From Isoetes engelmannii (taxonomy: Eukaryota > Streptophyta > Lycopodiopsida > Isoetales > Isoetaceae): a stretch of 21,031 nt of DNA. The stretch spans positions 1 to 21,031 of the forward strand of contig JAANSK020274379.1 in NCBI GenBank assembly GCA_011763485.2, given 5' to 3'. A program made the translations under genes and the position numbers. Shown here in pieces: positions 19,965 to 21,031 of the stretch. The notes below the pieces were generated by a model that saw nothing but the letters and a program-made list of their open reading frames with translations, searched no databases and had not been told where the DNA came from. The number at the start of each line of letters is the position of its first letter. Within the stretch, counting starts at the first letter, position 1.

Positions 19965-21031
19965 TCAAATGGTGAACTTCTGCTCCGCCAATCCCGGAAA
20001 CACCAAAAAACTCTGAAACAATTTGTACCTGAGACGGGGAATCAGGGAGGCCGAAGGCTGCTGGATCCCCTGAAAAATCCACAGCCGCCGCCGTTTCCAG
20101 ACCAGCCAAGCCACACATAAGTGCAAGGATTGCTTCCTTAGAAGAGGCCAAGCCCCTGGATACAAATGCAACAGCAACTGCTGGCTGGTCAGCCGAACCT
20201 GGAACCGAGCCCGAACCCAGTGCCAGGCCTCCTGCAAGTGAGGACAGAGGACCAGACAATGCTCCACCGTCTCAAGATGAAGACCACAACAAAGGCACAA
20301 AGGACTCACCCCTGGCCTAAACCTGCTCACCAGGGCATTTACCCTGATACAACGGTGCACCACCTGCCACAGGAGCACCCTGACTTCGGTGGGGGAAGGG
20401 TACTCCATGCCCAAACCCAAACGGAGCACCAGCGGGAGCCCGGAAGCTGCAAAGACCACTTGCCAGAAGGAGGCAAAGTGTCGTGAATCACTAACGCACG
20501 GTAGAAAGACCGCACAAAGCATGAAGCATCAACACCAGGATGGATCTTCCAAACCTTCACCACCACATCATCCTGAAGCAGTACAGGTATGTGCAGCGGA
20601 ATGCTACGGGCCACCTGCTCCCAAATAATCTGGTCACTGGCCCTTAGGCGAAACCGGAAGACCGCACAACCTGCACCACCACATCATCCTGACGCAGTAC
20701 AGATATGTGCAGCGGAATGCTATGGGCCACCGGCTCCCAAATAATCTGATCAGTGGCCCTTAGGCTCGAAAGAATTCCCATGATGCAACCTGACCATCCC
20801 AATACCAGTCTTCCAGGATGAGCACACCAGCCCGCCTCGGGCCTGCGTCCGGGCGTGCACAGTGGCGGCCAGAGGCAAGTACGCCGGAGACAGAGGGACC
20901 CACAAGAAGGGCAAGGAGTGATGATACACTGAGGCATGATCCAGCTGGAACAACACCTGCACATGATCCCAAGCCCGCAACACCCCGGTGAGAAAGGGGG
21001 ATGCATGCGGGAAAGGCTTAAGCCCATACAG
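19965..21031 (-). mobile_element. Broken LINE (non-LTR retrotransposon), 3' part of ORF2 with zf-RVT domain
   Basis: The minus-strand frame at 19965-20522 encodes a zf-RVT finger, the C-terminal domain of plant L1-type LINE ORF2. It has C76-x2-C79-x8-H88-x4-C93 (genome 20244-20297), preceded by EVRVLLWQVVHR and followed by CPHLQEAWHWV, in the usual family order. The frame ends at a TGA (19965-19967), which may be the natural end of ORF2. Upstream in the element (toward 21031) the LINE-like reading moves between frames: one open piece at 20339-20614 and others at 20644-21027, so there is at least one frameshift near 20470 plus further decay. The reverse transcriptase and endonuclease parts would lie outside the window. 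Not functional as seen. Confidence 0.82.
20558..20765. repeat. 116-bp-spaced direct duplication inside the LINE
   Basis: Positions 20558-20649 and 20674-20765 are near-identical, both starting caccaccacatcatcct and ending cccttaggc, with fewer than ten differences in 92 bp. The flanking phrase agaccgcacaa is also duplicated (20507 and 20658) but at a spacing of 151, so about 35 bp were lost beside one copy. Read on the minus strand, both copies encode the same stretch around SIPLHI and QDDVVV. Confidence 0.93.

Overview
The window looks like nuclear DNA of a land plant. The evidence is one intron-rich gene (35 coding exons, GT-AG introns with plant-like T-rich interiors), a Helitron-type hairpin/CTRR end of the plant kind, a telo-box just before the start codon, and a decayed LINE with the plant-type zf-RVT zinc finger. 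The species cannot be told from sequence alone. The dispersed repeats and 1-2 kb introns suggest a repeat-rich genome.

Layout: positions 1-2858 are AT-rich flanking DNA with no recognisable gene; they hold two small tandem duplications (1993-2030 and 2347-2456). Positions 2859-3175 are bounded by two inverted copies of a Helitron-like 3' end (or the terminal inverted repeats of a small element). One gene fills 3224-18255 on the + strand. All 35 exons join without a frame break into a 1,784-residue protein. It is a tRNA (guanosine-2'-O-)-methyltransferase of the Trm3/TARBP1 family: a very long N-terminal helical-repeat region and a C-terminal SpoU (SPOUT) catalytic domain carrying all three SpoU motifs. 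Its larger introns hold repeat debris: a foldback in intron 8, and duplicated blocks with embedded tetranucleotide microsatellites in intron 14. Positions 18256-19286 are 3' UTR and spacer. Positions 19287-19520 hold a 44-bp minisatellite. Positions 19965-21031 hold the 3' part of a broken LINE on the - strand, with an internal duplication, running off the right edge.

I see no operon-like set of cooperating genes and no convincing new system. The points most worth checking are the transposon end that stops about 50 bp before the start codon of a housekeeping tRNA-modification gene, two short stop-free introns of 3n length, a possible alternative C-terminal exon, and the inverted pair of Helitron-like tails.
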